A DNA stretch of 64,000 nt from Prorocentrum cordatum (GCA_963575745.1 CAUYUJ010018715.1:649699-713698), one strand, 5' to 3'; numbered from the stretch's first letter, positions 1 to 10,760 are shown. Notes: a model not told the origin generated them from the sequence alone. Made by a program: numbers and translations.

Positions 1-263
1 AAAACAGTTGGTCTCCAACGGGCCATTTCTTTCAGTGAAAATCTATCCTTGTAGGGGGCCTGTGAAAAAGGGGGCTCGGAGGGAAGGTTTCTTGCAAGAT
101 CGTTGATGAATCTGGGGTTTGCACTTTTCCTCCTCCTCCGCCTCCTCCCTCCCGCCCTCCCTCCCTCCCTCCCCCCCTCCCTCGAGGCGGCCCTGGGCGC
201 CCCCCCCCCGAGTTCCGCGAGGAGCTAGCTGCGCAGCAGACGGACGCGGCCACAGCAGAGGAC
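1..263. other. No gene seen; pyrimidine-rich stretch
   Basis: No recognisable protein or RNA. From about 119 to 186 the plus strand is almost pure C/T. Short open frames here are proline- or serine-rich products of that composition. Confidence 0.5.
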
Positions 264-445
264 CACAAGACGCCATGAACATAAACTTTTGGCGGTCCGC
301 ACGGACTTCTTGGATCTGCGCTGGGCCCCCCTCCCTGGCGCGCGGGGCGCGACGTGGGCGGCGCTGGAGGCGCCGCCGGGGGGGGGCCCAGTGCGGATGC
401 GAGAAGTTCGCGCGGAGCGCCAAAAGTTTCTGTTCATGGCGGTGT
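264..445. repeat. Foldback (inverted-repeat) element, copy 1
   Basis: The left arm (CGCCATGAACATAAAC..., 276-330) recurs as its imperfect reverse complement at about 383-442, around a GC-rich loop. Both arms contain the family core CTTGGATC-GCGCTGGGCCC or its diverged complement. Related copies lie near 1265, 4335, 26070, 44405 and 63325. It has the form of a MITE or foldback transposon; no protein is encoded. Confidence 0.65.
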
Positions 446-689
446 TTCTTCGTCTTCTTCTTCTTCGACACAAGAACTGTCCAAAAGCTGGGCTGCCTGC
501 AGGGCGGACGCCGCTGGGACGGCGGCCTTCTTGGGCGCCTTGCCGGGGTGCTTCGCCTCCCCGCCACGCCGGCCAGTCTGGAGGTGCAAATGAGCGCGGG
601 CCCTTCGTCACTCCTCCTTTTCAAGCCCACGCTCGGGTACCAGTGAAGAGGGAGTGGGCACGTTGTTGTAAGACATAAGACGGCCAAGT

Positions 690-805
690 AGGCCCCAAAG
701 AGGCCCCTGAAAGTCGCCAAGAGGCCCAATGAGGCCCCCAAGAGGCCCGCAGGAAGCTCCCAGAAGGCCCCCAGAGTGACCCAAGAAGCTTCCAAGAGGT
801 CTCCT
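690..805. repeat. Degenerate CCAAGAGGCCC minisatellite
   Basis: Short degenerate units of the type CCAAGAGGCCC recur every 10-20 bp. The same vocabulary reappears at 32330-32860, 52330-52640, 53560-53780 and 54040-54550. Open frames across it are by-products. Confidence 0.5.
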
Positions 806-1134
806 CGGGCTTCTCCTCGCTGGGGGAACGCATGGTCCAACAGCGTGGCCACACTTTGCCCACACGAGCGGCCCCATAGGCGTGTCCTAAATCGCAGGGT
901 GCGTCGACGATTCGCCGCAACCGTCTCGATAGCGGTGTGCGGAGTGGTGCAGAGGGTCCGTGCGAGCGTGCGAGGGCATGAGAAATGGGAGACCAGACGG
1001 GCGGAGGGCCATCCACGATGGCGGGCCAAGACGAGGGGGGGGGAGCCACGATGGAAGGGCCACGGTGGGGGCGTACCACGAGAGGGGGGGGGGGGCACGA
1101 TTGGGGGGCAACAGAGAAAAACCCGGCCCCCACA

Positions 1135-1310
1135 ACAAAGGAAAACAAGAAACACGTTGATCTCGAAAACGACAAAAACATACGCCCCACGCGTCTTCTA
1201 CGAACCTCTGAGAAGCCTCGGCCGCGAAGAACTATCGAAGAAGAACTGCATGACCCACCCTAAGCTTTCGGAGCTCCGTGCGGATTTGTGTTCTTGGATG
1301 CGGGGCCACC
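1135..1310 (+). repeat. Dispersed repeat, partner of 3895-4030
   Basis: Shares ordered blocks with 3895-4030: GATCTCGAAAACG, GCCTCGGCCGCGAA, GAAGA-CAACTGCAT and TAAGCTTTC. Both copies run into a CGGAGCTCCGTGC block of the foldback family. The same composite therefore occurs twice within 3 kb. Confidence 0.6.
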
Positions 1311-1384
1311 ACTGGGGGAGGGCCCCGCGGGGGGTCGGCCGCCGTGGGGGGCTGGCCACGACGAGGGGCCACGCGAAGCAGAGG

Positions 1385-1475
1385 CCACCACGACGAAGGA
1401 GGGGGGGGGGACGCGATGGAGAGGAGGAGGAAGAGGAGGAGGAAGGATGAGGAGGAAGGAGGGCGACGATCCAGG
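1385..1475. repeat. GA-rich microsatellite
   Basis: Interrupted GGA/GAA repeats with G runs. No gene. Confidence 0.7.
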
Positions 1476-1570
1476 GGGAAGCGAGGAGCCAACGACCCCA
1501 AAGGCCCCGCACAGGGGGGGGGGGGCAGCGATGGCCGGCAACCCTGCGCCACCTCTCTGCCGGCGGCGAG

Positions 1571-1800
1571 CGAGGAGGAAGTGAGAAGGAGAAGGCCTTT
1601 TCAGAAGGCGGCGGGCCTTCTCAAATGAGAAGGAGAAGGAGAAAGCCTTCTCAGAGGGGGGCGGGACTTCTCAGAAACCCTCGCAACCTCTGAGAAGTTC
1701 TGTTCCGTCTTCGGGGACGGCTTAGCAAACTTCTCAGAAGGCCCGGGGAGTTCCGAACCTTCTGAGGAGGCCTTCTCCTTCTCACTTCCCCACCCTCGCT
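1571..1800. repeat. GAGAAGGCCTTCTC dispersed repeat, copy 1
   Basis: Palindromic GAGAAGG/CCTTCTC blocks repeat several times, followed by a CCTCGCTCGCCG end. Copies at 22380-22560 and 63140-63300 have the same order: paired CTTCTGAGAAG blocks, then CCTTCTCCTT, then CTCGCTCGCCG. Confidence 0.6.
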
Positions 1801-2404
1801 CGCCGTCAAAGCTGGGGACCCTGGCGCCCCCCACCAGGGGCTCGAGCACAAACGCAGGAGCATTACAGACAGGCTGCTCCGGGAGCAGCCCAGAAACACT
1901 GAAGCCTGTCGTTGTCACTACCCATCGGTCGGAAGAAGTAGGTAGAAACATGAAGTAGGAAGGCGTTGACTATAGACTGGGTTTCCGCGCGCCCCCTAAA
2001 GAGAACGAAACAGGTGAAGCCAATCGATCATTGAAGAAAGAAGGCGCCTGAAGTAGATTGGAATCTGGATATCCCAAAATACTTGTATTTTCAACGACCG
2101 ATGGGTACGTCTCGCTCCTCTGCTGCTCGTGCTGCTGCCAACTCTGACACTCCCCCCCGCCCCGTGGTGAACTCTGCCGAACTTGTGGCCACCGTGGTGC
2201 TTCGGGTGGAACCCGGCCTCCCCGGCCACGGGCGCCCCGGCCGCGCGGCCAGAGGAGCAGGAAGAGGAGGGAGGGCGGGGGGATAAAGAATGCTGGAGGC
2301 GGAGGACGAAGGAGAAGGAGGAGGGGGGAGGAGGCAGGATTAGGGATGAGGAGGATGAGGAAGAATGAGATACAGGGGGGAGGACAAGGCGTCTGCGTCA
2401 GGAC
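1801..2404. other. No gene recognised
   Basis: Unique-looking sequence with a GGA-rich patch at 2240-2370. I recognise no domain in any frame. Confidence 0.4.
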
Positions 2405-2590
2405 TTGTACGACAACGACGACGCCGACGACTGAGACGGAAACGACCACGATGACGACGACTACGACGACGTCAACTTTGTCCAGGACAGCGACCACAAG
2501 GCCGACGTTGGCGACGACGTCTACGACGCAGACGGAGACGTCTGCGACAACGACGGCGACAACGAGGACGAGTAAGTGAAACGACAGCGA
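2405..2590. repeat. (GAC)n trinucleotide repeat
   Basis: Interrupted GAC/ACG repeats. They give threonine-rich, valine-rich or arginine-rich open frames on both strands, none credible as a protein. Confidence 0.8.
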
Positions 2591-3075
2591 AGACGACATC
2601 GCAGACGACATCGGCAACGCGCGAACCCGGGTCAACCAACACCTCATCGAGAACCTGGGGGAGCCAAGAACCGGCTCCCACACCCGGGTCAGAGAAGGGG
2701 AGGCGAGCGGGGATCGTGGATCCGAGGGCCGAGGGGGCGGTTGCCTGCGACCCGATCCAGCCTAAAAGTCCAAAAGACATCTCCCCCCGCACCTCTCTGG
2801 GAGACCATCCAGAGATGTGTTTTTACCCCCGGTCGAGTCCCGACAGACCCAGGACCTGAGGCGGGCCCCCGAGGGTTGACGTTGAGGGAACATTTTGATC
2901 CTCGAATTTCGACTGACCCTCGTTAGAGCTGACCCCCGTTCATTAACCCTGAAGGGTCTTTAGAACACCCCCCCATTAGGGGGTAACAAATTGTTTGTTT
3001 GGCGGCCTTATTGCAGGACTGGGGTCCCACTAACAGGGGGGATATGACTTTTTATGTCTGCGAGACCCGCCTCGC
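2591..3075. other. No gene recognised
   Basis: No domain, RNA or repeat partner noticed. Confidence 0.35.
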
Positions 3076-3079
3076 AACA

Positions 3080-3385
3080 ACGACGCAGGAGGAGGAGTGA
3101 GGAGGAGAAGGGAGGAAAGAGGAGGAGGAGGGAGGAGAAGGAGGAGAAGGAGGAGGAGGGAGAAAGACGTCTTAGGACCAGTCCTATTCTCCGCCGCGGG
3201 CAGGGAGCAGGGAGGAGGAGAAGGGAGGAAGAGGAGGGAGGAGGAGAGGGAGGAGGAGGGAGGAGGAGGATGGAGGAGGGAGGAGGAGGATGGAGGAGGG
3301 AGGAGGAGGAGGAGGCCGGAGGGAGGAGGGAGGAGGGATGAGGAGGAGGGAGGAGGAGGAGGAAGAGGAGGGGACGTGCAGAAGG
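3080..3385. repeat. (GGA)n purine tract
   Basis: About 300 bp of nearly uninterrupted purine on the plus strand, mostly GGA, with a short break near 3170-3205. It creates stop-free Arg/Glu/Gly frames on plus and Ser/Pro/Leu frames on minus. Confidence 0.9.
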
Positions 3386-3589
3386 AGGAGGTGTCAGGAC
3401 CAAACCCAGTTGTCGCCGCGAGAACAAGAGCGGTTCCCTGCGGCCCTGCACGAAGACGGAGAGTGAGTTACCGCACCAGCCAAGAACGAAACGGCGCTCT
3501 CTCCGGCCTCATTTGGGGGCGTGCGATCCCTCGATTCCTCGATCTTTGAATTCCTCGATCCCTCGATCAACTTTCCTCGTGCTGCGGTT

Positions 3590-3785
3590 GACCAGCACAA
3601 AAACCGAAAACACGGCAGCCCCAAAACAAAACATCAACGGCACCGGCCAGGCCCAGCACGATCAAAACACGACAACTCCAAACAGGGACAAAAACACAAC
3701 ACACCGGCCAGGCCCAAAAACGAGCTGAAAACGACAACCCCAAACGGAACAAAAACAACATCCAACATACAAAACAATTGACATG
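3590..3785. repeat. A-rich ~60-bp tandem repeat
   Basis: Units begin CACCGGCCAGGCCCA and end in A-rich AACGGAACAAAAACAAC-type sequence. Two clear and one partial unit. It is markedly more A-rich on this strand than its neighbours. Confidence 0.6.
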
Positions 3786-3894
3786 GCCAGACAACATAAT
3801 AAGCATATGGCAATTACAACAAATTTGTTTTGAAAGATGGCAACACAAATGGACAACGGTGATTCGGTAATCCCAAAACGGAAAAAAAAAACCC

Positions 3895-4030
3895 CATATC
3901 ACAAAGAAACGTCGATCTCGAAAACGGAATTGAATCAGACGCCCCCTTTTTTAAGAAGAACATCTGAGGCCTCGGCCGCGAACAGCGAAGAGCAACTGCA
4001 TCACCATAAGCTTTCCAGGGGCTCCCAGAC
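3895..4030 (+). repeat. Dispersed repeat, partner of 1135-1310
   Basis: Second copy of the composite at 1135-1310 (see there). It ends at the start of the foldback that follows. Confidence 0.6.
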
Positions 4031-4330
4031 TTCGCGCTCCGCGCTGCGCGAAGCGCGAATCACTTCGCGCTCCCGCGCCGCCTCCCAGGGGAGAAGAGGA
4101 GGACGAGGCATCTGACTACCTACCAGACCACCCCAACCCAACCCGAAGACCCGAATTTGACCCGAATTTCGGGTTGGGGGGGGCACGGATACCATGTGTT
4201 TTTTCAACGTTCCCCGACCCCCCCCCACTGGAAATGGAAGGCAAATTGATGGCTTCGGGTTGGGTTGGGGTGCTTTGGTGGGCGGTGAGCATCGGAGCCG
4301 AACCGCGAAGCGCGAATCACTTCGCGCCAT
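4031..4330. repeat. Inverted repeat with 20-bp perfect arms
   Basis: CACCCCAACCCAACCCGAAG at 4129-4148 is the exact reverse complement of 4253-4272. Imperfect pairing continues outward to GCGCGAATCACTTCGCGC-type blocks near 4060 and 4320. The form is that of a foldback element. Confidence 0.7.
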
Positions 4331-4500
4331 CGAGGGCACCCATGAGCTCTCGGAGCTCCGTGCAGACACCTCTTGGATCGGCCCCGCCTCCCGGGAACGG
4401 AAAGCGCGCGCCACGGCCAGCCGCAGGAGGCGCCGCAAAAGGGACGGGGGGGGGGCAGGACCGATCCAGAGAAAAATCCGCGCGGACCTCCCCACATCTG
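4331..4500. repeat. Foldback element, copy in the CGGAGCTCCG family
   Basis: The left arm contains CGGAGCTCCGTGCAGAC and CTTGGATCGG; the right arm carries the complementary CCGATCCAGAG and CCGCGCGGACCTCC. It abuts the preceding inverted repeat. Confidence 0.55.
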
Positions 4501-5330
4501 TAGGCTGTGCAACTGTTCTTCTTCGAGGATGCACGTCGGTCTGAAGAGGCAGGTAAACACTTGACGCAGGACAGTTGAAGCAGATTGGGCTCAGGCCCTC
4601 CCAGAAGATAATGCAAACACAGCAACAGCACACCGATGTGGAAGTAGGGCGGCGCTTGAAGTAGATTGGGACCCTGGGCGTTCAGTAAGACATACGTTCA
4701 ACGACCGGCGTGTCGGCTCCCCGATCCCCTATCGAAGGAGCGGCCCGAACTACCAGAGCACCTCAACCTCACTCCCTCCCGGGCATGCTCGCCACGCGCC
4801 ACTCCTGCCTCCGTGCCCACAAGAGGGGATCCAGAGGCGGGTGGCGCCCCCAAGAGTGCCTGCGAGGGCAGGGCCTGGCCGCTGCGCCTTGGCGACGGGC
4901 GTCTGTACTGACGAGCCGCGGCCGTGATAGGAGACGGGCCCCTGGGGCAACAGGCGGGCGCAGAGGACGACGAAACGCAGGGGGAAACCCAGCGCCAGCC
5001 CACTCGATTGGGCCTACCAGAGCCCAGCCCCTCCCGCGCCGTCTCATTTCAGGGTCCTGGCTGTACTATTCATCGGATCCTGGAAGCAAAATGAAGAGCG
5101 TCAGAACATGTCCACACTGGCCAAAAAAGGGTACAAACAGACGTCCCCAGACTATTTGTTCCACTCTTATGGGACATTCCTCCTGTAGAGGGACATGCAC
5201 GACTTCAGTGCACAACGACGTCGCCGTCGTCTGCGACGACGGCACCGCCCCCCGTCGCGGAGGGCGCGGCCTCCGACGCCAGGCGCGACGCGCCGCCCAG
5301 GGGCGCCAGGGCGCTGGCCAGCAGCCAGGC
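4501..5330. other. No gene; one short dispersed motif
   Basis: No domain recognised. At 5145-5200 there is a copy of a dispersed motif, CAGACTATTTGTTCCACT followed by ATTCCTCCTGTAGAGGGACA. Relatives lie near 47570-47620, 47985-48030 and 53915-53975. Confidence 0.4.
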
Positions 5331-5465
5331 TGGCGGCGGCGGGGGGCCAACAAAGGGAGGAGGATGAGAAAGAGAAAGAAAAAGAGGAGGAGGAGGCGGA
5401 GGAGGAGGAGGAGGAGGAGGAGGAGGAGGAGGAGGAGGAGGAGGAGGAGGAGGAGGAGAGAGGCC
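5331..5465. repeat. (GGA)n microsatellite
   Basis: A purine-only stretch on the plus strand, purest from 5385 to 5460. Confidence 0.9.
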
Positions 5466-5664
5466 GAGGAGGTGGAGGAGACGGATTTTCTGCCGCAGCG
5501 CAGCATGTAGCCCGCGCGTCACCTCAGGGGAAGGCGTGACCCCCGAGGCGAAAAACAACAACACAGACCGACCTTCAACAGGCAGGCTCGAGTTTACACC
5601 CGCGCACACAGGCTAGGCGAGAAAAAAACAGAAGGCGGAGCCCTGCCTGGCGCCAGCAGGGCAG

Positions 5665-5760
5665 GAAAGGGGGCCATTCTAGACTGAAGCGGCCCCGTTC
5701 TAGACTAGAACGGCCCCGTTCTGGCCAATAACGGGCCAGTTCTAGGCTAGAACGAGCGAG
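5665..5760. repeat. Palindromic CCGTTCTAGACTAGAACGG cluster A
   Basis: Several full or partial copies of the palindrome CCGTTCTAGACTAGAACGG (centre TCTAGA, variants TCTAGGC and TGGCCAA). A second cluster lies at 8485-8575. The two clusters enclose the endonuclease-RNase H part of the decayed LINE. Confidence 0.7.
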
Positions 5761-6289
5761 TGCTGTCTCGGGGCAACCCCTGTACAGGACCCGACCGACG
5801 ACTCCACCATGCACCCTGACAAATATGAGGCAGTCCCCTACATGTCTGAACAGCGCCGCTGCAACCGCAGCGAGAAGCAGCGTGCTGGCGCAAGCCAGCA
5901 ACGCACAAACTAAAAGGCGAAGTCCAGCCAGACACCACAAGGTAGGGCCAGGCGGGTACGGGGCAACTCCAGAACAGGACCCGGCCCCCGACCCCCGACC
6001 CCAACAACTGACCAGACAAATATGGAGCAAGCTCCTTGACTCCAAATCCGCGTCGCTGTCCCCGCGGTGGGGAACGGCGCGCGCTCGCCCTTGCCAGCAA
6101 CGTCCAAGATCCTCAGGCCGGCCCGGAGTGGCAGCCGAGAGGAGGCGCTGGGCTAAATCAGCCCAGCGCCCCTCGCGAGCATCCTCCTCCTCCAAGGCCG
6201 AGGGTGGGGGAAACACAACATTGGGAGCGGGGGCCTCCTCCTCTTCCAAATTGGCCCAGGGGCCAACAGGGACCGTGACGTCTCCGCGC

Positions 6290-6540
6290 CTGGGGCGCCG
6301 CCCCCTCGCAACCTGCCTCCAGGCATGCTTCCGACCCTGAGCTCCAGCCTTCGGGATCGGCTGGCAGGGCTGTCGGAGGCCTCGAACCTGCCCACCTTCA
6401 ATGAAGAACATGCACTTGAGGCGCACAAGCACAGCACTGCCGTCCGAGGCGCCAAGAAACAGCATGCTGCGCCCCAGGCCAGAAAACGACGAGCATCCAT
6501 GCCACGGATCCCGACGCCCGCGCCACCGCGGCACAAACTC
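6290..6540 (-). pseudogene. Zinc-binding C-terminal tail of the decayed LINE
   Basis: The frame reads through VRLKCMFFIEGGQVRG and LRQPCQPIPKAG, then an Arg-rich stretch. Dinoflagellate LINE polyproteins often end in a CxxC...C module followed by basic sequence; here one cysteine of the first pair seems changed. The assignment rests on position after RNase H and on the LRQPC motif. Confidence 0.4.
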
Positions 6541-6849
6541 GCGGGCGGCTTGTCGGCTGAATGTGGCCCACTAAAACACCTAGAACACTGCCAAACACGT
6601 CCCGTCCAGCTCCGAGCGCGCGTCGGACCCTGCTCTTTGCTCACTGGAGCGGCAACATGGGCCCTCTGCGCGCTCGGCCCTAGACCGAACCGCGGCCAGA
6701 GTTGTAAGACCTGCGCGGCCAGAATGTCCAGAGCTCTCGCAGTGACCAGCTTGCAATCTACATCCTCAACTTCCGCGCAGTCGGGCTGTCGGTGGTTCAA
6801 CACAGCTACGCCGAAACGTCGACAGCATGGTTGCCTTGACGCAAGCAAA

Positions 6850-7260
6850 ATACCCCAGCGATTGTCGACGGACTGGAGGCCTTGACTTCGTGCACTTTGC
6901 GCCGCTGGGAAAACTCTCGACAGCCACTCCAGCGCGCGCGCTTTGGAGCACATTACTCTTCCCACGGAAGGGCATGACAATCAACGCAGGCTTTGCAACC
7001 AACATGGAACTCGCAATGACCACTCGGCCACTGCAGCACGATCGAGTAAGCCAGCAACTCAGCGGCCTGCGCCGTCTGTGGACACGGTGGCCGGACTGGC
7101 CCCCGCGCTCACAAAAATCTCGACACCTGTGTCACGATACCAGAGCGAGAAGGCCCAATCCGCGCGACCGAGCTCGGGGGTGACACTCTTGCTGCGTGAC
7201 CCGTCCGTGAGCATGTGCATACACACATAAATCCCCGACGAACGCGTCGTCGAGCGCGGC
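6850..7260 (-). pseudogene. RNase H domain remnant of the decayed LINE
   Basis: Pieces in different frames line up in RNase H order. First MLTDGSRSK followed by ELGRADWAF (first Asp and strand), then AAELLAYSIVLQWPSG (catalytic Glu) and CEFHVGCKACVDC (the usual DCK has become GCK, so the second Asp is lost). Last come HEVKASSPSTIAG and QGNHAVDVSA (C-terminal helix, GN..A-D type). The frameshifts and the lost Asp mean it is not functional. Confidence 0.6.
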
Positions 7261-7739
7261 CCCCCCGCCAGGGAGAGAAACCCATTCGACTTGCACACCA
7301 GCCGACTGATGAGGGCGGGGGGGGGGGGGGCTCGGCAAGGCGGTTGAAAATTCCGAAGCACGCGAGCACTTCGTCCGCGTCCTCCGCCCACCTCCTCCTT
7401 GTCCCTGGCCGCCTCGCTCTCGCTCGACACCGCCGCGCGCTGCCATGAACGATGCCTTAATGCGTCTTCCGCGCCGAGGCGCAGCGGGCACGGCGTGGCT
7501 GGTATAACGCATGCCAAGTCGGCAGCGCGCTGCCTGGTATGAATGGCGCTACAGAGCCGAGACCTCACGCAACCTTCCTGAGAAGGGGCTGAGCCGAGCT
7601 CTGGAGCCATCTCCAAACTCCGTCGACGCACCCCCCCCCCATTCAGGTTGAGTCCCCCCCACCCCCGAAGTCCCACTCCAGCCCACGAAAGGCCGCGTGC
7701 TTGAGAAATGTCTTCGGCAACGAAGGCGACATTTCGGCA

Positions 7740-8300
7740 CTGACCTTAGAAAAATCCATCTGCTTCAAGCCCACGGTGATACGGCACGCGTGCTCGCCCG
7801 ACGCAAGAAGGGTAGGGCTGCCCAAGTCCTGCGCGCCCAATCCGGACAACCGAGGGTTCTGTGTTGAACTGCCATTCCAACGGTGCTCGTAAATCCCAGG
7901 GCCCCTCCCCCAAGGAACAGGCAGCAGAGAGCACGGAGATGTCTCGTGCCGAGAGGTCCTCGCTATCGTGAAAGTCGCAGGGCACCAGGAGGATGGAACA
8001 GGGTCCAGGAAGCTCGACGATACAAGCGGCCACGCGCGTAAGCACCACTTCATGTCCAGAAGCACGGGGACGTAGCCCGAGCCCACTCCTCACCAGGATG
8101 GCCACGCCTCCCGAATGTCCCCCGCCAGGCCCTGTAGTAGCTGGCGACTACAACGACGTCCATCCGTGTCTGGTGGCCCAACTCGATACAGGTGCACACT
8201 CATGCTCGACGTGCCTGTGCTCATGCAACAAAGCAAAGCGAGCTTCCGTCGTCTCCATCCAGGTTTGACCCGACCCCCGCCCCGACACGTTGCAGAATTC
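7740..8300 (-). pseudogene. AP-endonuclease remnant of the decayed LINE
   Basis: The frame reads CNVSGRGSGQTW (N-terminal Asn), FALLHEHRHVE (catalytic Glu), an in-frame TAG at 8148-8150, GGVAILVRSGLGLRP and RDISVLSAA. After a frameshift it continues into a region ending LKQMDFSKVSAEM, corresponding to the DFFVVS-type Asp strand. The order matches exonuclease-endonuclease-phosphatase endonucleases of LINEs. It is inactivated by the stop and the frameshift. Confidence 0.6.
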
Positions 8301-8484
8301 GATGATGTGGGGTGCAGAGCCGCGTCGGCTCTAGCCAGGGCGTGACGAACCGCGCGAAAAAGAGACCCTTGGAAAGCAAACCTGAAGCCCAAAGTCGGGG
8401 TCCAGGCGGGGGTGACTGGGATTGCCAGACCTAGGCGAAGCCTCGATGACCCCAATCTCAGAAACTTCAGCGCACAGGGGTGGT

Positions 8485-8576
8485 TCTAGAGTAGAACGGG
8501 CGGCTCTGCTCCGAAGGACGGCGGTTCTGGAGTAGAGCGGGGCCGTTCTAGACTAGAACGGGGCGGCTCCAACCCT
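8485..8576. repeat. Palindromic CCGTTCTAGACTAGAACGG cluster B
   Basis: Three or more full or partial copies of the palindrome found at 5665-5760, here between the ORF1 and endonuclease remnants. Spacing is about 30-40 bp. Confidence 0.7.
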
Positions 8577-9956
8577 GACAGATCCAGCGAGGAAGCAGAA
8601 GAGCAACTGTTCCACGCGGCCGACACGCGGGGCATCCATAGACGGCGACCAACGCGCGGGCCCCCAGGCCCCCCCAGGAGAGCCCGAAGGGGAGAAAAAA
8701 AAAGGCCCAAGGGACACAAGCCTCAAGAAAAAAGAATCAGCACAGCATTCAAAACCATCAAAGGTCCGACATGGCCTCGTCGTCCGAGGGGGGGTAGACC
8801 CAACAGGGGCCACGCCGGCGACGGGCGGCGGCGGCGAAGACCTGGCGATGGCCGAAGCTCGCTCCCGCAAGTCACTCGGCTCAGAAGACGACTCGCCCTC
8901 AGCGGCCAAAGGCCCGCGTTCAGCATCGGCCGCTCCTCCCTCCGCCATCGATGATCCCGTAGTACCAGGAGTGCTGCTCGCCCTCGTCGGAGTCGAAGTG
9001 TCCGCCGACGAACCACCCGCAAGGCCCTGTCCGAGGTCCCCTTTACGTCTCTTGGCCGCCAACCTGGCCATCTCGTCCTTCTACTGCTGCTCCCGCTGCT
9101 TGAACTTCTCCATAGCATCACCGAGCATCTGCTTGATCGCTTGTTGCAGGTCACCCTGCAAACGACTACGACGCTCCTCGAACTCCTTCTTGTCAGCCTC
9201 CGACGGGTCATACGCCGACGCGTCGATGGACACGAAAGAAATGTTGACCTCCGCCCCTGCGAGAACGGACTCGATCGATAAGCCTGGAAGAACTGATGCA
9301 GAAGGTTTGGGCGCCACTGTCGAATGCAACTGCTCCACCAACCCTTCGTGAAACTGCTCCGCTTCACGCAGCTCATGAGGCAAGGACTTGACGCGACCCC
9401 GGCGATCCTCGAGTAAAGCGGCCGTCGGCGCAGAGGCATAGGCCCAGACAGCCTTCGACGACCTGCCCTCGAGTGTACGCATGTCGTGGAACGCCCTGTT
9501 GACTTGGGGGGCTTGGCGATGGCTCGCAATCTCCGCCTCCTTCTTGGCAGCCAGCTCCTTGTACTTGGCCGCGCCTGTGGTGTCGCCCATAGCAGCAAGC
9601 TGCGTGCACAACTCCTTGAGCGTCTTCACCTCGCTCTCCGGGGTGGCAAAGGCATGGTGCCCGCCTGGCTGAGGCCCGCCGGAGTGATGAGGCCCGCCAC
9701 CACCGCCAGCCATGAACAGAAGGCCAGGACGAGCAGGAAGCGGCACAGGACCATGCGCGGGGGCAGGCCACTGTTCAAGCGTGACAGGATTTGGCCCAGA
9801 CTCCGCTCGGAAGACGCGGAGGCTCGCACCCTGGAGCGACACGGTCAACCCAGCAAACTTCGCATTGCTGCCAGGACGCTTTGTTCTTCTTGCAGCCGCA
9901 GGAAGTGCGCAACGAATTGCCCTCTTGAGCACGCGGCTGCTGGCCTCACTGAGCAT
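8577..9956 (-). pseudogene. LINE ORF1-like protein, broken by one in-frame stop
   Basis: An open frame from 9956 reads to an in-frame TAG at 9081-9083 and continues in the same frame to about 8577. The protein is Lys/Glu/Ala-rich and helical, with coiled-coil-like segments (KTLKELCTQLAAMGD, AAKYKELAAKKEAEIA, RLQGDLQQAIKQMLGD) and a Gly/His-rich linker before them. A basic AKRRKGD patch follows the stop. It precedes the endonuclease, as ORF1 does in LINEs. No enzymatic motif is seen. A single stop suggests moderately recent decay. Confidence 0.55.
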
Positions 9957-10104
9957 GTGGATGCGGATGCCACGAAGGCACTTGGCCCCAGATGCGAACT
10001 GACACGAGAAATCTTCCCTGCGTTGACCTCAAAGAGGCCCTCTAGTGAGCACAGACGAGTCTGGTACAGCCCAGGGAACAATCTGGCGACCTGGGCCAGA
10101 AAAG
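9957..10104. other. No gene recognised
   Basis: Short spacer upstream of the minus-strand ORF1 remnant; no repeat partner noticed. Confidence 0.3.
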
Positions 10105-10262
10105 GCACTTGAGAGGTGGAGGAGGTGGAGGAGGAGGAGGAGGAGGAGGAGGAGGAGGAGGGAGAAGGAGGAGGACGATGAGGGGGAGGGGCAGGAGGAG
10201 AGGGAAGGAGGAGGAGGAGGAGGAGGAGCAGCAGGAGGAGGAGGAGGAGGGGCGGAAGAGAG
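10105..10262. repeat. (GGA)n purine tract
   Basis: About 150 bp of plus-strand purine, mostly GGA, with a few CAG interruptions. Confidence 0.9.
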
Positions 10263-10295
10263 TGTGGGGATGGGGGGACGAGATAGGGGCAAGAG

Positions 10296-10515
10296 AGCCG
10301 ATAATCAAATCAGCAAAAGTCGGATCACCGATCGACATGAATCGGATCGGCGGGAATCGGCAACCAAATAGAACAAGCCGAATCGGCGGACACCAGCAAG
10401 CTAGTATGCCTCCAATGAGAAAACGGAGCCCAAATCCAAATCCCGAATCGAATCGGATCGGAATCAGAAGCCATAACAATTCGAATCGAATTGAATCAAA
10501 CCGGCAGGTTCCAAA
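10296..10515 (+). repeat. GAATCGG-rich dispersed repeat, copy 1
   Basis: Repeated GAATCGG/CGGATC words: AAGTCGGATCA, GAATCGGATCGGCGG, then AGAAGCCATAAC and GAATCGAATTGAATC. A collinear copy lies at 62575-62770. No coding content recognised. Confidence 0.65.
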
Positions 10516-10529
10516 CGATCCCTGTAGGA

Positions 10530-10760
10530 GGAGGAGGATGTTCTTTTCCAGCGCGGTCACACTTCCCCAGCGTCGACGTCCCCAGCCCCAGGCACACTCA
10601 GGGGGGTGTGGGGATGGGGGGCGAGAGATGGGGGAGGACGAAGATGAGGATCGTTTTCTTTCAGCGCGGTCAGCATGCACTGGCGGCGTCGGCACCCCCA
10701 ATCCCAAGCACACGAGATAGGGAGGAGGGTGGGGATGGGGGGACGAGATAGTGCGATGGG
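10530..10760 (+). repeat. Two tandem units related to the LINE flanking repeat
   Basis: CAGCGCGGTCA followed by a GGCGTCG-C block and a CCCCA-CCC-GCACAC block occurs at about 10547 and 10666. This matches the first 60-70 bp of the repeats at 10956-11176 and 15182-15394. The units are separated by GGGGATGGGGGG-CGAGA sequence. Confidence 0.5.

Larger units (their letters stand above)
6250..9956 (-). mobile_element. Decayed LINE-type element lacking reverse transcriptase
   Basis: Reading from 9956 downward, I recognise an ORF1-like protein, an AP-type endonuclease, an RNase H and a zinc-binding tail, in that order but in several broken frames. Only about 480 bp separate the end of the endonuclease (near 7740) from the RNase H start (near 7260). 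A reverse transcriptase domain cannot fit there, and none of its motifs are visible. The order is that of dinoflagellate LINE polyproteins with an internal deletion. Ends were not located. Confidence 0.6.

Noticed and set aside
5575-6534. A 319-codon minus-strand protein
   Set aside because: Only about its first third has LINE-tail character. The rest runs through unrelated GC-rich sequence and the palindrome cluster.
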